In this document: piece by piece, positions 37,729 through 48,488 of the stretch
Layout: every line of letters starts with the position of its first letter
How positions within the stretch are numbered: position 1 is the first letter of the stretch
Program-made: the position numbers and the translations under genes
Origin: Pseudoalteromonas haloplanktis ATCC 14393
GTDB lineage: Bacteria; Pseudomonadota; Gammaproteobacteria; Enterobacterales; Alteromonadaceae
Length of the DNA stretch: 64,000 bases
Direction: 5' to 3'
NCBI RefSeq assembly: GCF_000238355.1
Contig: NZ_AHCA01000005.1
Span: 287,656-351,655, forward strand
The notes under the pieces: generated by a model
Told to the model about the DNA's origin: nothing
Databases searched by the model: none
What the model saw: only the letters and a program-made list of their open reading frames with translations

Positions 37729-38745
37729 TTAACTATCGCGTTTACGGCTAAACCATGGCACAGCAACTTCATATTGCTCAACTTTGTCGGCAACATCTAA
37801 GGTCAATGCAAATAGTGCCATGCGAATTAACACGCCATTTTGTACTTGGCGGAAGATAGCTAAGTTATCGTTACTATTTAAATCGTTATCGAGTTCATTG
37901 GCTTCCATGCGGCTGTCGCGCGGCAATGGATGCATTAACACGGAGTTTGGTTTGCAGTGGGCGTTGTAAATTGATTGGCTGATCCGAAAACCGCCACGGT
38001 ATTTATTCGCTTCTTCCTGTGATGGAAAGCGCTCTTCTTGAATGCGGGTTTGATAGACGATATCGGCAGCTAAGTTACCTTCCATTTTATCGACGATTTC
38101 AATTTTATGGCCTGCATTATCAACGGCGTCCAAAATATAGCTTGGCATTTGTAAGCCATCTGGTGCCACCATTGAAAATTTGATGTCTTTATAATGACAT
38201 AATAATTTTGATAGTGAATGCACCGTACGACCATATTTTAAATCACCAACTAGGGCGATATGCATGCCGTCAATACCTTGCTCAAAACGGTTGAGTTCAC
38301 GTTCAATGGTTAACAAATCAAGCAAGGCCTGAGTTGGGTGCTCGTTTGGGCCATCACCACCGTTGATCACAGGTACTGAACAGCCAGTGGCAAATTCGGC
38401 CACTGAGCCTGCATCAGGGTGGCGCATTGCGACTGCATCTGCGTAAGCTGAAATAACCCGGGCGGTATCGTATAACGATTCGCCTTTGGCGAGTGCTGAG
38501 CTTTGCATGCCGGTGGTTTCACGGACGAGGCCGCCTAATAAATTAAACGCTGTACCAAAGCTTACGCGGGTACGGGTACTTGGCTCAAAGAATAAGTTTG
38601 CTAAGATCGCGCCTTCTAACACATTGGTGCGCTTTTGCTTTTTAGCATACGGCTCCATTTTTTTGGCTACTGCAAAAATACGTTCAATACAGTCGCGGTC
38701 GAGCTGATTGACAGAAAGAATATTTTCACCTTGGAAACTTAACAT
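37729..38745 (-). CDS. pyrB: Aspartate carbamoyltransferase catalytic chain
   Basis: A 338-residue enzyme for the first committed step of pyrimidine synthesis. Start at 38745 ([10 protein letters not shown]) with GGAATA upstream; a start at 38784 would add an unlikely 13 residues. FEPSTRTR at 53-60, [15 protein letters not shown] and MHPLPR are intact. It is longer than the 311-residue E. coli chain, and no pyrI follows, so this is not the E. coli PyrBI arrangement. The promoter is at the end of a REP-like repeat. Confidence 0.96.
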   Translation of the reverse strand: MLSFQGENILSVNQLDRDCIERIFAVAKKMEPYAKKQKRTNVLEGAILANLFFEPSTRTRVSFGTAFNLLGGLVRETTGMQSSALAKGESLYDTARVISAYADAVAMRHPDAGSVAEFATGCSVPVINGGDGPNEHPTQALLDLLTIERELNRFEQGIDGMHIALVGDLKYGRTVHSLSKLLCHYKDIKFSMVAPDGLQMPSYILDAVDNAGHKIEIVDKMEGNLAADIVYQTRIQEERFPSQEEANKYRGGFRISQSIYNAHCKPNSVLMHPLPRDSRMEANELDNDLNSNDNLAIFRQVQNGVLIRMALFALTLDVADKVEQYEVAVPWFSRKRDS

Positions 38746-38814
38746 TGGGGTTATTCCTATCACATTGAAAAGGGGCGCGATCAACCATCAACGATGGGCA
38801 CGCAATCGCGCGAT

Positions 38815-38820
38815 ATTATA
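38815..38820 (-). promoter_or_regulatory. Candidate -10 box of pyrB
   Basis: TATAAT on the minus strand, about 70 bases before the pyrB start. No good -35 is seen at 16-18 bases. Its first four bases are shared with the outer arm of the adjacent inverted repeat. Confidence 0.45.
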
Positions 38821-38872
38821 CCCAAACCACTTCAAGAAGCGAGTTTCTACATTTTGAGGTGGTTTGGGCATA
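38817..38872. repeat. REP-like inverted repeat between hemJ and pyrB
   Basis: Arms of 19 bases (TATACCCAAACCACTTCAA and, at 38854-38872, its complement with two mismatches) around an 18-base loop. There is no T tract, so it is not an ordinary terminator for hemJ. The form suggests a dispersed extragenic palindrome. Confidence 0.6.
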
Positions 38873-38883
38873 CAGCAAATTTT

Positions 38884-39318
38884 TTATAAACTAGGTTTAG
38901 TTACGGCTAAAAATATGATGACTAACAATAGCAATACTGGTAACTCATTAAAAATACGGTAAAAACGGTGACTTCGAGTATTACGGTCGTGTTTAAAATC
39001 AGCCAGCAACTTAAAACAAAAGCCGTGGTATAGGTATAAAATAATCACTAATACCAGTTTGTAGTGCAGCCACATGCTGTGTTTGAACCACTCACGGCCG
39101 TATTCCATAATGGTTAATACACCAAATACCGCGGTTAATATGGCAAACGGAGTAACAAAATACAGTAAGCGGCGTTCCATGACTTTAAGCATTGAATTAC
39201 ATGACTTCTCTTCGCTCATAGCATGATAAACAAACAGTCTTGGCAGGTAGAAAATGCCAGCAAACCAGGCAATCATAAAAAAGATATGTAGGGCTTTGTA
39301 GACTAGTAGCGCGCTCAT
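38884..39318 (-). CDS. hemJ: Protoporphyrinogen IX oxidase HemJ
   Basis: A 144-residue membrane protein with four helices (about 5-25, 52-74, 82-102 and 122-142) of the UPF0093/CopD-like family, which oxidises protoporphyrinogen IX in bacteria lacking HemG and HemY. The conserved His11 in the first helix, the MERRLLY segment and WLHYKL are present. Its place near hemL supports a haem role. Confidence 0.88.
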   Translation of the reverse strand: MSALLVYKALHIFFMIAWFAGIFYLPRLFVYHAMSEEKSCNSMLKVMERRLLYFVTPFAILTAVFGVLTIMEYGREWFKHSMWLHYKLVLVIILYLYHGFCFKLLADFKHDRNTRSHRFYRIFNELPVLLLLVIIFLAVTKPSL

Positions 39319-39338
39319 AATGTTCTCTATTGGGTTAG

Positions 39339-41021
39339 TTAAAGTAAGCTATTACGTATGGTGAGGATATGGCGGATCTGATCCCAGCGCATAATTCCCA
39401 TAATTTGTTGATTATCGAGTAAGTTATAGATATACACAGCGCCACTGCGTTTATCTTTTAATACCTCAAATGCATCGGCAAGGGTTGCTTGGCTGCTGAT
39501 CCCTTGCAGGCAGATATAGTTAATAGCAATGTTTTGATCCGACATTAAACTTAAATCATACTCCGCAAGCCGGTAGCCATTTTCAGCATCATAAACAATC
39601 AGCGGGGTTTGGCTATCCACCGCATTTAAGGTACTTTCGATTTGTTGTTTATCATCTGAATACAGTAGCTTAAAGTTTTCATCCATTTCGTCCATAACCC
39701 CTACTTTTTGTAGGGCTTCGGTGGCTGGAGAAACTTGATAACTTAAGCCTTGAAAATCAAGTTGCTGTAAAAATATCGAGCGATTGCCAAATATTTGTAA
39801 GGCGGTCACATAGGCCGTTGTAATAACCAGCATTGCTGGGACGATAATTTCTTGGCTTGAAGTTAGCTCCATCACCGTGGTTAAAGCGGCAAGTGGCGCG
39901 TGTAGGGTGGCGGCAAGTAACCCTGCCATGCCTAATACGCTGTACGTGCCTGCTATATCAACACCAGGACTAATAAATTGCGCAAAAAACGCCATTAAGG
40001 TGCCCATTAATACGCCGAGCCCGATCACTGGGCCAATAATGCCACCGGGAATACCTAGCCCAATAGCGAATAAGGTGGCGAGTAATTTAGCGATTAAAAT
40101 GGTGGTGAGCAGTTGTACATCTTCTGGGGTTTCTACGGCGAGCGTTATTGCACTCATCCCAGACCCCATTGCTTGGGGAACTAAATAAGCGATGCCGCCA
40201 GCGATAAGGCCTGCCAATAACAGCCGTGGAAACATGCTTAAAGGTTTAAAGGTGCGGATGATCAGCATTAAATTTTGGTTAAACGCATAAGCAACAGCGC
40301 CCAGTGCAATACCAAATAGGACTAAAAATGGATAGTGCCAACCACTTAAAGTGGTGATGGTGATGAGTTCTAATTCAGAGGCATTACCAAAAACAAATTG
40401 AGTAGCTAAAGCACCGGTAACCGCAGCAAGCATAATAGGCACAAAGATATGCACTTTGTACTCACGCATCACGACTTCCATGACAAAAATTACCGCCGCT
40501 AATGGGGTATTAAAGGACGCTGCAATGCCTGCTGCAACCCCACAACCACTGAGGGTTCGCATAGCGTTGTAAGGTAAATGCAGTTTGTCAGCTAAGATAC
40601 TAGCGCCGGTTGCGCCCATATGGACGGAAGGGCCTTCACGGCCGACAGAAAAACCACTGATCAATGCTAATGCACCGCCGACAAATTGATTAACGGTGTT
40701 ATACAACGGCATTTGCCCATAGTGACTTTTAATGCGGTGAATAACGAAAGGAATACCTAATCGATAATGTTTAAAACCAGTGAAAGCCGCAAACAGAGCA
40801 ATTAAAAAGGCTGCAATAATAGGCATTAACACCCGTTCTAGAGGCGGTAAGGTGGTAAAATCGTCAGGGTTATCAAGGAATAAGCCTTGAAAAAATAGAA
40901 TTGTGAGGCGAAATAGAATGATCAAAAACGCCGCAATTAATCCAGCACTTACGCCAAGTAAGCACAATTGCACCGATGTTTTTGGCTTTGCCAAGCGACG
41001 CCTAAGCGTTTCAAGCCACAT
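39339..41021 (-). CDS. clcA: ClC-family chloride channel or antiporter
   Basis: A 560-residue membrane protein. The start at 41021 has GAGGAA six bases upstream; an ATG 75 bases earlier has no ribosome site. The selectivity motif GREGPSVHMG with the gating glutamate and the GIPGGIIGP motif are present, and SGCGVAAGIAASFNTPLAA is typical. The C-terminal ~130 residues form a cytosolic domain resembling CBS repeats. The hemL-clcA-erpA order is the E. coli one. Confidence 0.9.
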   Translation of the reverse strand: MWLETLRRRLAKPKTSVQLCLLGVSAGLIAAFLIILFRLTILFFQGLFLDNPDDFTTLPPLERVLMPIIAAFLIALFAAFTGFKHYRLGIPFVIHRIKSHYGQMPLYNTVNQFVGGALALISGFSVGREGPSVHMGATGASILADKLHLPYNAMRTLSGCGVAAGIAASFNTPLAAVIFVMEVVMREYKVHIFVPIMLAAVTGALATQFVFGNASELELITITTLSGWHYPFLVLFGIALGAVAYAFNQNLMLIIRTFKPLSMFPRLLLAGLIAGGIAYLVPQAMGSGMSAITLAVETPEDVQLLTTILIAKLLATLFAIGLGIPGGIIGPVIGLGVLMGTLMAFFAQFISPGVDIAGTYSVLGMAGLLAATLHAPLAALTTVMELTSSQEIIVPAMLVITTAYVTALQIFGNRSIFLQQLDFQGLSYQVSPATEALQKVGVMDEMDENFKLLYSDDKQQIESTLNAVDSQTPLIVYDAENGYRLAEYDLSLMSDQNIAINYICLQGISSQATLADAFEVLKDKRSGAVYIYNLLDNQQIMGIMRWDQIRHILTIRNSLL

Positions 41022-41227
41022 GCTTTGTTCCTCGCCACCTATTCCAGCGCGCAGTTTAGCAAAAGTGTCACAGTAAGTCCTTTTGATTTTCATCAATAGT
41101 TTAACTTAAATCAAATTGATACCAAGTAGTTGGGTGATTGTGTAGCGTACAATTGGCTAAGTAGTAAAAATATAAAGGAGTGTGTGTCACGGCCAAAATT
41201 CGTAGGTTCTCATTCATTATTAGGAGC

Positions 41228-43588
41228 TCACTGGTTGATAATAACTTGTTGTTTCACATCCTTGGCGCGTTTATGGTTGTACATTCTGGCATCAGCTTTG
41301 TTGAGTAATTCATCTAAGCTTTCTCCTTCATCTGGGTAAATAGCATAACCGATACTGGCCCCCACACAAAGACTGCCTTGTGATGACATTATCGGTAATT
41401 CAATCGCGGCAATAAATCGCGCCAATGCTGTTTTAACTTGGTTGTTTTCTTCAATGTGAGTGATGAGAATGACAAATTCGTCACCACCTATACGGGCGAT
41501 ACAATCGGTTTTTCTGGCTATGTCACTTAAGCGTTTCGCTATTTCAACCAAAACTAGGTCACCGATTAAGTGGCCATGGGTGTCATTAATAGGTTTAAAC
41601 TTGTCTAAATCAAAATATAAACAGGCGACTTTAGTGGCAGTGCGTTTTGTGCAGTCAAATGCGTGCTCAGCAAACTTACATAACGCATTGCGATTAGCGA
41701 GGCCGGTAAGGTGATCAGTTTGTGCTAATTGCAGTATTTTATTTTCAGCAATCACGCGTTTTGAGATATCAAAATTAATTCCAACCATACAATCGCCATA
41801 GATCTGGCCGTCAGCATTTAAGTAACGTGTTTCCCCACTAGGTAACATAATTTGAAACTCAGCATGGAACTCCCCCTTATTGGCAACCGCACTTTTTAAA
41901 TTTTTGATTACATTTTTAAAATCATCTGGGTGGACTCTTTTTTCCCATTCAGTGTAGTTACTAGTAAAAGCCGACTTGTCAACGCCATAGAGTGCGAACA
42001 TCCACTCATCCCAGATCAGTTCATTGGTCTTAAAGTTCCACTCCCATACGCCAATATGCGCCGCATTCGCTGCTATAGACATACGATGATGCAGCTTTTC
42101 AAGTTCTAGCTTGGCAACTCTCAGTTCAGTTATGTCCTCAGCGACTGCGAGTAAAAACTTTGTTTTACCCTGACTATCTTTGATAGCCATTTTTCGCGTG
42201 CGTAAATAGTGGGTCTGGCCATCAATGGTGATAGGTTCCTCATCAATTGTTATACCTTCACCGGAACTTAAAACTGATCGATCTGACGCAGTAAAACATT
42301 CGGCCTCTTGCTCAGGAAATATATCAAAATCACTGAGCCCAATAAGTTCGTCTCGTGTTTTCCCAAGTAATTGTTCACCTGCTTTGTTGATATGACTAAA
42401 AGACAGTTGCTCAGCTTCTTTGACGACTAACATAATTGGTAACGTGTCGAAAATGGTTTGGGTAAATGCTTCTTGATTTTGGATATTGGTTAAATCTTTA
42501 ATGGTAGCGACAAATGAGGGGTTGGCGTGTTTTCTGATTGGACTAATCGAGACCGTAATAGGAAAGTCTGCCCCTTTGTTGTTTCGCCCTTGTAATAATT
42601 GACTTTTACCTGCTTGTTCAGCGTCATTATAGTGAGTTGTTTGTGTTGCATATTTTTGTGGTATCAACGGGGCTATGTTTTTACCAATTAATTCGTGCTG
42701 CTCAAAGCCAAAAATACTGGTTGTGGCAGGATTTGCAAACTCAATATTTCCTTGCTTATCAAAGCAGATGACCGCATCTTGCACTGTATTTAGTACTGCT
42801 TTTAATTTTGCTGATAATAGGCTTCTGGCTCGTAATTCCATCCCGCCAACCAGAAATAAACTCAGTGCTAACAGAACAAACAGGATAACTTGGGCAAGTT
42901 CAGCGCTATTTTCATTAGTGATATAGGTAGTGTGATGTGCAGCAAAAACATACATAGACATCATACCTATGTAATGCATGCCTGAGATAGCGGTGCCCAT
43001 GGTCAAAGCTGCAAGTAAGTTTACCCAATAAAGCTTAGTATGGGTGCTTAATCGTAATTCGTTTATTTTTAATGCCAGGCCTGAGAGCACCACAGCAACC
43101 AACACAGAGAATGAAAATAACCAGGGTTCGTAAGCCATGTGGGCGGGCATGCGCATCGCCATCATGCCAATATAATGCATGCTGCCAATACCTAGACCCA
43201 TGAGTATACTTCTGAGCCATAAATTATTAAAACGCCCTAATGTGGGTGACATAACAATATAGCTGGCAAAAATACTGGGAAAAATAGACACGAGCGTTAT
43301 TGTGATATCGTACTCTACTGGAATGGGGAGCTTATAGGCTAGCATGCCAATAAAGTGCATAGCCCAAATTCCGCCACCTAAAAAGCAAGATGCTACGATT
43401 GTCCATAGCCGTGTTTCTTCTTTTAATTGTGAGCCTTTAATGCGCGCTGATAATAAAAAAGAAATATAAGATGCAAATACGGCCGTTAATATTGAGGCCA
43501 ATACAAGATAGCCATCATACTGAGCCGAAATAACTGGGGCATTCAGCATTTCAGATGTAATAAAGTGGAGCGTTAAATGGTTATCCAA
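41228..43588 (-). CDS. MHYT-PAS-GGDEF signalling protein
   Basis: 786 residues. An N-terminal MHYT domain with seven predicted helices carries three copies of the MH(Y/F)IGM motif, thought to bind metal and sense a diatomic gas. Three PAS domains follow (about 260-375, 376-490 and 500-615), then GGDEF (about 620-780) with intact ARIGGDEF and the inhibitory RKTD (RxxD) just before it. It should make c-di-GMP with product inhibition. No EAL domain. It stands alone, divergent from erpA. Confidence 0.92.
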   Translation of the reverse strand: MDNHLTLHFITSEMLNAPVISAQYDGYLVLASILTAVFASYISFLLSARIKGSQLKEETRLWTIVASCFLGGGIWAMHFIGMLAYKLPIPVEYDITITLVSIFPSIFASYIVMSPTLGRFNNLWLRSILMGLGIGSMHYIGMMAMRMPAHMAYEPWLFSFSVLVAVVLSGLALKINELRLSTHTKLYWVNLLAALTMGTAISGMHYIGMMSMYVFAAHHTTYITNENSAELAQVILFVLLALSLFLVGGMELRARSLLSAKLKAVLNTVQDAVICFDKQGNIEFANPATTSIFGFEQHELIGKNIAPLIPQKYATQTTHYNDAEQAGKSQLLQGRNNKGADFPITVSISPIRKHANPSFVATIKDLTNIQNQEAFTQTIFDTLPIMLVVKEAEQLSFSHINKAGEQLLGKTRDELIGLSDFDIFPEQEAECFTASDRSVLSSGEGITIDEEPITIDGQTHYLRTRKMAIKDSQGKTKFLLAVAEDITELRVAKLELEKLHHRMSIAANAAHIGVWEWNFKTNELIWDEWMFALYGVDKSAFTSNYTEWEKRVHPDDFKNVIKNLKSAVANKGEFHAEFQIMLPSGETRYLNADGQIYGDCMVGINFDISKRVIAENKILQLAQTDHLTGLANRNALCKFAEHAFDCTKRTATKVACLYFDLDKFKPINDTHGHLIGDLVLVEIAKRLSDIARKTDCIARIGGDEFVILITHIEENNQVKTALARFIAAIELPIMSSQGSLCVGASIGYAIYPDEGESLDELLNKADARMYNHKRAKDVKQQVIINQ

Positions 43589-43805
43589 GATGGTCCCTCA
43601 TCTTAATTGAAACAGAGTATCGTGTGGATTTATTTCAGCCTGAGAAATAAATATAGTATAGAAATAACAGGTGCACCATTTTACATCGCTTACAACTGGC
43701 TATATAAAAATTAGCTTAACTATTATAAGCAAACTTATCCCTATACTTGATTAAAACACTCGGGTATTAGATAATCGCAATAATGTAGGTATAGAGGGTT
43801 ATGGT

Positions 43806-44144
43806 ATGTCAGATGAATTACCCATTAAGTTCAGCGATGCAGCGGCTGTTCGTGTTAAACAGTTAATCGACGAAGAAGAGAATCCAAATTTAAAACTGCG
43901 TGTTTATGTCACAGGTGGTGGTTGCTCTGGTTTCCAGTATGGGTTTACTTTTGATGAAAAAGCAAATCCAGGCGATTTAGAAATTGTTAAAAATGGTGTG
44001 ACCTTAGTGGTTGACCCAATGAGTATTCAATATTTAGTTGACGGTGAAGTAGATTATACCGAAGGACTTGAAGGCGCACGCTTTTTTGTTGCAAACCCCA
44101 ATGCAACGACTACCTGCGGGTGTGGCGCTAGTTTTAGCGTTTAA
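43806..44144 (+). CDS. erpA: Iron-sulphur cluster insertion protein ErpA
   Basis: A 112-residue A-type carrier that delivers Fe-S clusters. The three ligand cysteines are Cys40 (GGGCSGF), Cys104 and Cys106 (TTCGCGASF). GAGGG lies before the ATG at 43806; an ATG five bases earlier is out of frame. Length and gene neighbours match E. coli ErpA. Confidence 0.96.
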   Translation: MSDELPIKFSDAAAVRVKQLIDEEENPNLKLRVYVTGGGCSGFQYGFTFDEKANPGDLEIVKNGVTLVVDPMSIQYLVDGEVDYTEGLEGARFFVANPNATTTCGCGASFSV

Positions 44145-44155
44145 AGATATTGATT

Positions 44156-44179
44156 AAAGCCGCAGGTTGCGGCTTTTTT
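44156..44179 (+). terminator. Terminator of erpA
   Basis: Nine-base stem AAAGCCGCA/TGCGGCTTT with a GGT loop and a T run, 11 bases after the stop. Confidence 0.9.
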
Positions 44180-44296
44180 ATTGACTAAAATTTAATACCA
44201 AAGATAACACTCTAATCTTATTGCCTTAAAACTACTACGTACTCTATTATTTGCACAATCATGCACATTTATTATTGATAGCTAAAAGGAAACTTT

Positions 44297-45391
44297 GTGT
44301 TGAAAAAGCTTGCCCAGCAACTAGAAGAAAAACCCTATATTCTCGCCATAATCATTGTTGTTGCTATTTGTATTTGGATGGGCTCTGGATCAAGTCATGC
44401 GAGTAATGAGCAGTCTTCAAGCACTTTTGAGAAAACAGCGAAAGTGCAAGTGGTGAAATTAGTCGCGCAAGACATCAAGAAAACCTTGTCGTTTTATGGT
44501 AAATCAGAACCAGATAAGTTAGCCCGTGTGAGTGCACGTCAAGCCGGTGAAGTTAACAAAATTTATGTGCAAGAAGGCCAGTTTGTTGAGCAAGGGGCAC
44601 TAATACTTGAGTTAGATAAATCTGATTTAGTTGCACAGTTGGGCTCTGCCACAGCACTGTTAAAGCAATATACGGCAGAATATGAAGGTGCGTTGTCACT
44701 GAGAGATCAAGGATTGCAAGATCGGGTGCAAACTATGCGCAGCGAAGCGGTATTAGCGCAAGGAAAAGCACGTTTAGCTGGGCTTGAACTGCAATTGGAG
44801 CGTACCGAGATCCGTGCGCCTTTTAGTGGCATCATTAATAAACGCCTTGTACAGCTCGGTGATTATGTTGCGATTGGCGATCCTATTTTAGAGTTGGTTG
44901 ATCTTGATCCTTTAGTGGTTCGTGCTGATGCGACACAAAAAGAAATTACTGGTTTGCAAGTCGGTCAAGCTGTGCACGCCCATGTTTTAAACGATAAAAC
45001 ATACCCAGGAAAAGTGCGTTATATTGCCTCTGTCGCCGACGACAGCACCAATACGTTTCGTATCGAAGCTGCATTTGCCAATCCCGAAATGAAATTTAAA
45101 GCAGGTTATTCAACGCAACTTGATATCTCCCTCGATTCCGCGCCAGCGATGTTACTAAGTCCTGCCTACATGGCACTAGATAGTGAAGGCAATATTGGAG
45201 TTAAGGTAATAAACGCTGAAAATCGTGTCGAGTTTAAAAATGTGAGACTTGCTAAATCGACAGCTGAAGGAGTGTGGTTGTGGGGATTAGGTGAAACAGC
45301 AAATGTGATCACGTTAGGGCAAGGTTTTGTTAGAGTCGGTGATAGTGTCGAACCTGTGTTTGTTGAAGCTGATACTATAGCGGGCGAATAA
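44297..45391 (+). CDS. RND efflux periplasmic adaptor subunit
   Basis: A 364-residue membrane fusion protein. It starts with GTG at 44297, behind AAAGGAAA. The N-terminal helix (about 14-32) lacks a lipobox, so it is a membrane-anchored rather than lipid-anchored adaptor. A lipoyl/barrel-sandwich domain (AGEVNKIYVQEGQFVEQGALILELD, then RTEIRAPFSGIINKR) and a beta-barrel domain follow. It forms an operon with the pump gene four bases downstream. Confidence 0.9.
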   Translation: MLKKLAQQLEEKPYILAIIIVVAICIWMGSGSSHASNEQSSSTFEKTAKVQVVKLVAQDIKKTLSFYGKSEPDKLARVSARQAGEVNKIYVQEGQFVEQGALILELDKSDLVAQLGSATALLKQYTAEYEGALSLRDQGLQDRVQTMRSEAVLAQGKARLAGLELQLERTEIRAPFSGIINKRLVQLGDYVAIGDPILELVDLDPLVVRADATQKEITGLQVGQAVHAHVLNDKTYPGKVRYIASVADDSTNTFRIEAAFANPEMKFKAGYSTQLDISLDSAPAMLLSPAYMALDSEGNIGVKVINAENRVEFKNVRLAKSTAEGVWLWGLGETANVITLGQGFVRVGDSVEPVFVEADTIAGE

Positions 45392-45395
45392 CGGC

Positions 45396-48300
45396 ATGAA
45401 AAATTTAATAGAAGCCTCGCTCAATCATACGCGCACAGTACTGCTGATTTTTATTTTATTATTGATATCAGGGTGGGTGACCTACCAAAATATTCCGAAA
45501 GAAGCGAATCCCGATGTAACGATTCCGTTTATTTACGTATCCATCATTCATGATGGTATATCACCCGAAGATGCTGAACGGTTACTTGTAAGGCCCATGG
45601 AAATTGAATTGCGTTCTATCGAGGGCGTAAAAGAAATGACCGCGGTGGCCAGTGAAGGCCATGCTTCTGTTACGTTAGAGTTTATGGCGGGCATGGATCC
45701 TAAAGAGGCGCTTGCCGATGTGCGTGACAAAGTCAGTTTAGCCAAGGCAAAGCTCCCTTCTGAATCAGAAGAGCCAGAAGTTCATGAAATACTCATGGAA
45801 GACGAGCAACCCACCATCACTTTAACACTCTCAGGCGACTCACCAGAGCGAGGCTTATTAACCCTTGCGCGTAATTTAAAAGACGAGCTCGAAAGCATCT
45901 CTAGCGTATTGGAAGTAGATGTGGGGGGGGATCGTGAAGATATGGTGGAAATTGAGGTCGATCCGCTAGCGATGATCTCCTACGGGCTTGAACCAAACGA
46001 TATTATTCAACTACTTTCTAACAATAACCGCTTAGTTGCGGCGGGTACTTTGGATACTGGTAAAGGGCGCTTTGCTGTAAAAATTCCTTCGGTATTTGAA
46101 ACCATTCAAGATGTAATGGAACAACCTGTAAAAGTGGTAGGCGATCGAGTCGTGCGCTTTATGGATGTTGCTAAAATTCGCCGCGCTTATAAAGATCCGA
46201 ACTCAATCGCACGTATCAACGGCCGTCAAGCCGTGTCTCTTGAAGTTAAAAAGCGTGCTGGGGAAAATATTATAGACACAGTAGCGCAAGTGAAAGAAGT
46301 TGTTAAGCAAGCGCAAAAAATATGGCCTGAGCATATTCGTGTTGATTACACCGGTGACATGTCAAAAGACGTTGAAATGATGCTGTCAGACTTACAAAAT
46401 AACGTGTTGTCGGCGGTATTGCTGGTGGTTATTGTGATTGTTGCAGTCCTTGGTGCTCGCACTGCTTTTTTAGTGGGTATTGCGATCCCAGGTTCATTTC
46501 TAACGGGTATTTTAGTCATTTCTTTATTTGGCTTAACCGTCAACATCGTGGTGCTATTTGCGCTGATCATGGCAGTCGGGATGTTGGTAGATGGTGCAAT
46601 TGTTGTCACAGAATTTGCTGATAGAGCAATGAGTGAAGGCAAGTCACGTAAGCAGGCTTATAAGATTGCTGCTGAGCGTATGGCATGGCCAATTATTGCA
46701 TCAACGGCTACGACACTTGCGGCTTTTGCACCGTTAATATTTTGGCCAGGAATGATGGGTGAGTTTATGAAGTACTTACCAATTACGTTAATAGCGACGC
46801 TATCAGCATCATTACTAATGGCATTGGTTTTTGTACCAACAATTGGCGGTATGATAGGAAAAATTAGACCCTTAACGCCAGTGCAAAAGCAGGATTTAGT
46901 GATTGCTGAATCTGGTGATTTAACTCAACTGCAAGGTTTTGCAGGGCGGTATGTGCGTGTACTAGATAGGGCGCTTGATAAACCATGGTGGACCTTACTC
47001 GCGGCGATTGTGTTCTCAATTTTAGTATTTATTGGCTTTGGAGCATCAAAACTCGGGGTTGAGTTTTTCCCAGATGTTGAGCCAAATGGGGTAAATATTA
47101 AAGTACGTTCGTATAGTGATTTGTCTATTTATGAAAAAGACGTGATCATGAAGGAGATTGAAACCCGTATTTTGGCCGTTGAGGGTATTAAAACCTTGTA
47201 TGCACGCACTGGTGGGCAAGATCAAATAGGTTCATTTCGATTAAATTTAAAAGATTGGCATGAACGCCCGCCAGCTGAAGACATTATTACCCAAGTTAAT
47301 GAAATCACAGCAAGCTTTGCTGGGGTTGAGATTGAGATGCGTAAGGATGAAAATGGCCCAGGTGGCGGCAAAGCACTGAGTATAGAGTTAAGTTCAAAAT
47401 TTCCTGAGATACTCAACCAACAAGCTAAAGTGATCCGCCAAGCCATTGAAAACGATGGGGCTTTTCGTAATGTAGACGACACCGCTTCAAAACCGGGAAT
47501 TGAATGGCAGTTAAAACTTAATCGAGCCGATGCCGCACGTTATGGCGCAGATGCCGCTATGCTCGGTGCCAATGTGCAGTTAATTACCAATGGATTAAAG
47601 CTGGGAGAGTATCGCCCAGATGATGTTGATGATGAAATTGATATTCGCGTGCGCTTTCCACATGACAAACGAGACTTAAGCCGTCTTGAAACGTTACGTG
47701 TTAAAACCATACATGGGCAAGTACCGATTAGCTATTTTGTTGAACGCCATGCGGCGCCAAAAGTCGATACAATTCGTCGAGTTGACGCTCACCGAGTAGT
47801 GACTATTAACGCTGATATGAAAGTAGGTGAGCAACTGGCTAAAGCGTTACCGCGCTTACAAGCACAGCTTAAAGAGCAAGGCTTAGATCCTAGAGTTAAA
47901 ATCAAAGTTCGTGGTGAAACCGAAGATCAAGATGAATCAGAAGCTTTCTTGAAAAATGCCTTTTTAGTTGCGCTGTTTGTGATGGGTATTATTTTAGTCA
48001 CTCAGTTTAATAGTTTTTATCAGGCCTTTTTGATTTTAAGCGCGGTGGTGTTTTCAACTGTTGGCGTGTTCTTAGGGTTATTAGTGTTACAGCAACCGTT
48101 TGGTATTGTTATGTCAGGCATTGGGGTTATTTCGTTAGCCGGTATTGTTGTTAATAATAATATTGTACTAATTGATACTTATAACGTACTCAGAACACAA
48201 GGACTTGCGGTAAAAGATGCCATTTTAAGGACGGGAGCACAGCGCTTACGACCAGTGTTATTAACCACGGTAACAACTATTTTGGGCTTAATGCCGATGG

Positions 48301-48473
48301 TATTACAGATCAATATTGATTTATTTAATCGCACAATTGATTTTGGTGCACCGTCAACGCAGTGGTGGGTGCAATTAGCAACTGCCGTTGCGGGGGGCTT
48401 GACCTTTGCGACTATACTAACCTTAGTACTCACACCTTGTTTATTGATGTTACGTGAACGCCGCAGAGCGTAA
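45396..48473 (+). CDS. RND efflux transporter, inner-membrane pump
   Basis: A 1025-residue proton-driven pump of the AcrB/HAE-like family with 12 helices and two large periplasmic loops (about 35-335 and 555-855). The fourth helix holds GMLVDGAIVV: one of the two AcrB proton-relay aspartates is Gly here, as in several other RND subfamilies. The TM10-11 segment GIVVNNNIVLIDTYN is typical. No TolC gene and no regulator are next to it. Substrate unknown. Confidence 0.9.
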   Translation: MKNLIEASLNHTRTVLLIFILLLISGWVTYQNIPKEANPDVTIPFIYVSIIHDGISPEDAERLLVRPMEIELRSIEGVKEMTAVASEGHASVTLEFMAGMDPKEALADVRDKVSLAKAKLPSESEEPEVHEILMEDEQPTITLTLSGDSPERGLLTLARNLKDELESISSVLEVDVGGDREDMVEIEVDPLAMISYGLEPNDIIQLLSNNNRLVAAGTLDTGKGRFAVKIPSVFETIQDVMEQPVKVVGDRVVRFMDVAKIRRAYKDPNSIARINGRQAVSLEVKKRAGENIIDTVAQVKEVVKQAQKIWPEHIRVDYTGDMSKDVEMMLSDLQNNVLSAVLLVVIVIVAVLGARTAFLVGIAIPGSFLTGILVISLFGLTVNIVVLFALIMAVGMLVDGAIVVTEFADRAMSEGKSRKQAYKIAAERMAWPIIASTATTLAAFAPLIFWPGMMGEFMKYLPITLIATLSASLLMALVFVPTIGGMIGKIRPLTPVQKQDLVIAESGDLTQLQGFAGRYVRVLDRALDKPWWTLLAAIVFSILVFIGFGASKLGVEFFPDVEPNGVNIKVRSYSDLSIYEKDVIMKEIETRILAVEGIKTLYARTGGQDQIGSFRLNLKDWHERPPAEDIITQVNEITASFAGVEIEMRKDENGPGGGKALSIELSSKFPEILNQQAKVIRQAIENDGAFRNVDDTASKPGIEWQLKLNRADAARYGADAAMLGANVQLITNGLKLGEYRPDDVDDEIDIRVRFPHDKRDLSRLETLRVKTIHGQVPISYFVERHAAPKVDTIRRVDAHRVVTINADMKVGEQLAKALPRLQAQLKEQGLDPRVKIKVRGETEDQDESEAFLKNAFLVALFVMGIILVTQFNSFYQAFLILSAVVFSTVGVFLGLLVLQQPFGIVMSGIGVISLAGIVVNNNIVLIDTYNVLRTQGLAVKDAILRTGAQRLRPVLLTTVTTILGLMPMVLQINIDLFNRTIDFGAPSTQWWVQLATAVAGGLTFATILTLVLTPCLLMLRERRRA

Positions 48474-48488
48474 TATTGATTTATTTTT

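Noticed and set aside
37701..37796. Longer HemL starting at 37796
   Set aside because: It would overlap pyrB, and a good ribosome site and the family start are at 37700.
46561..46640. Defective RND pump because an AcrB aspartate is Gly (VDG)
   Set aside because: VDG at this place is normal in several RND subfamilies, and the rest is intact.
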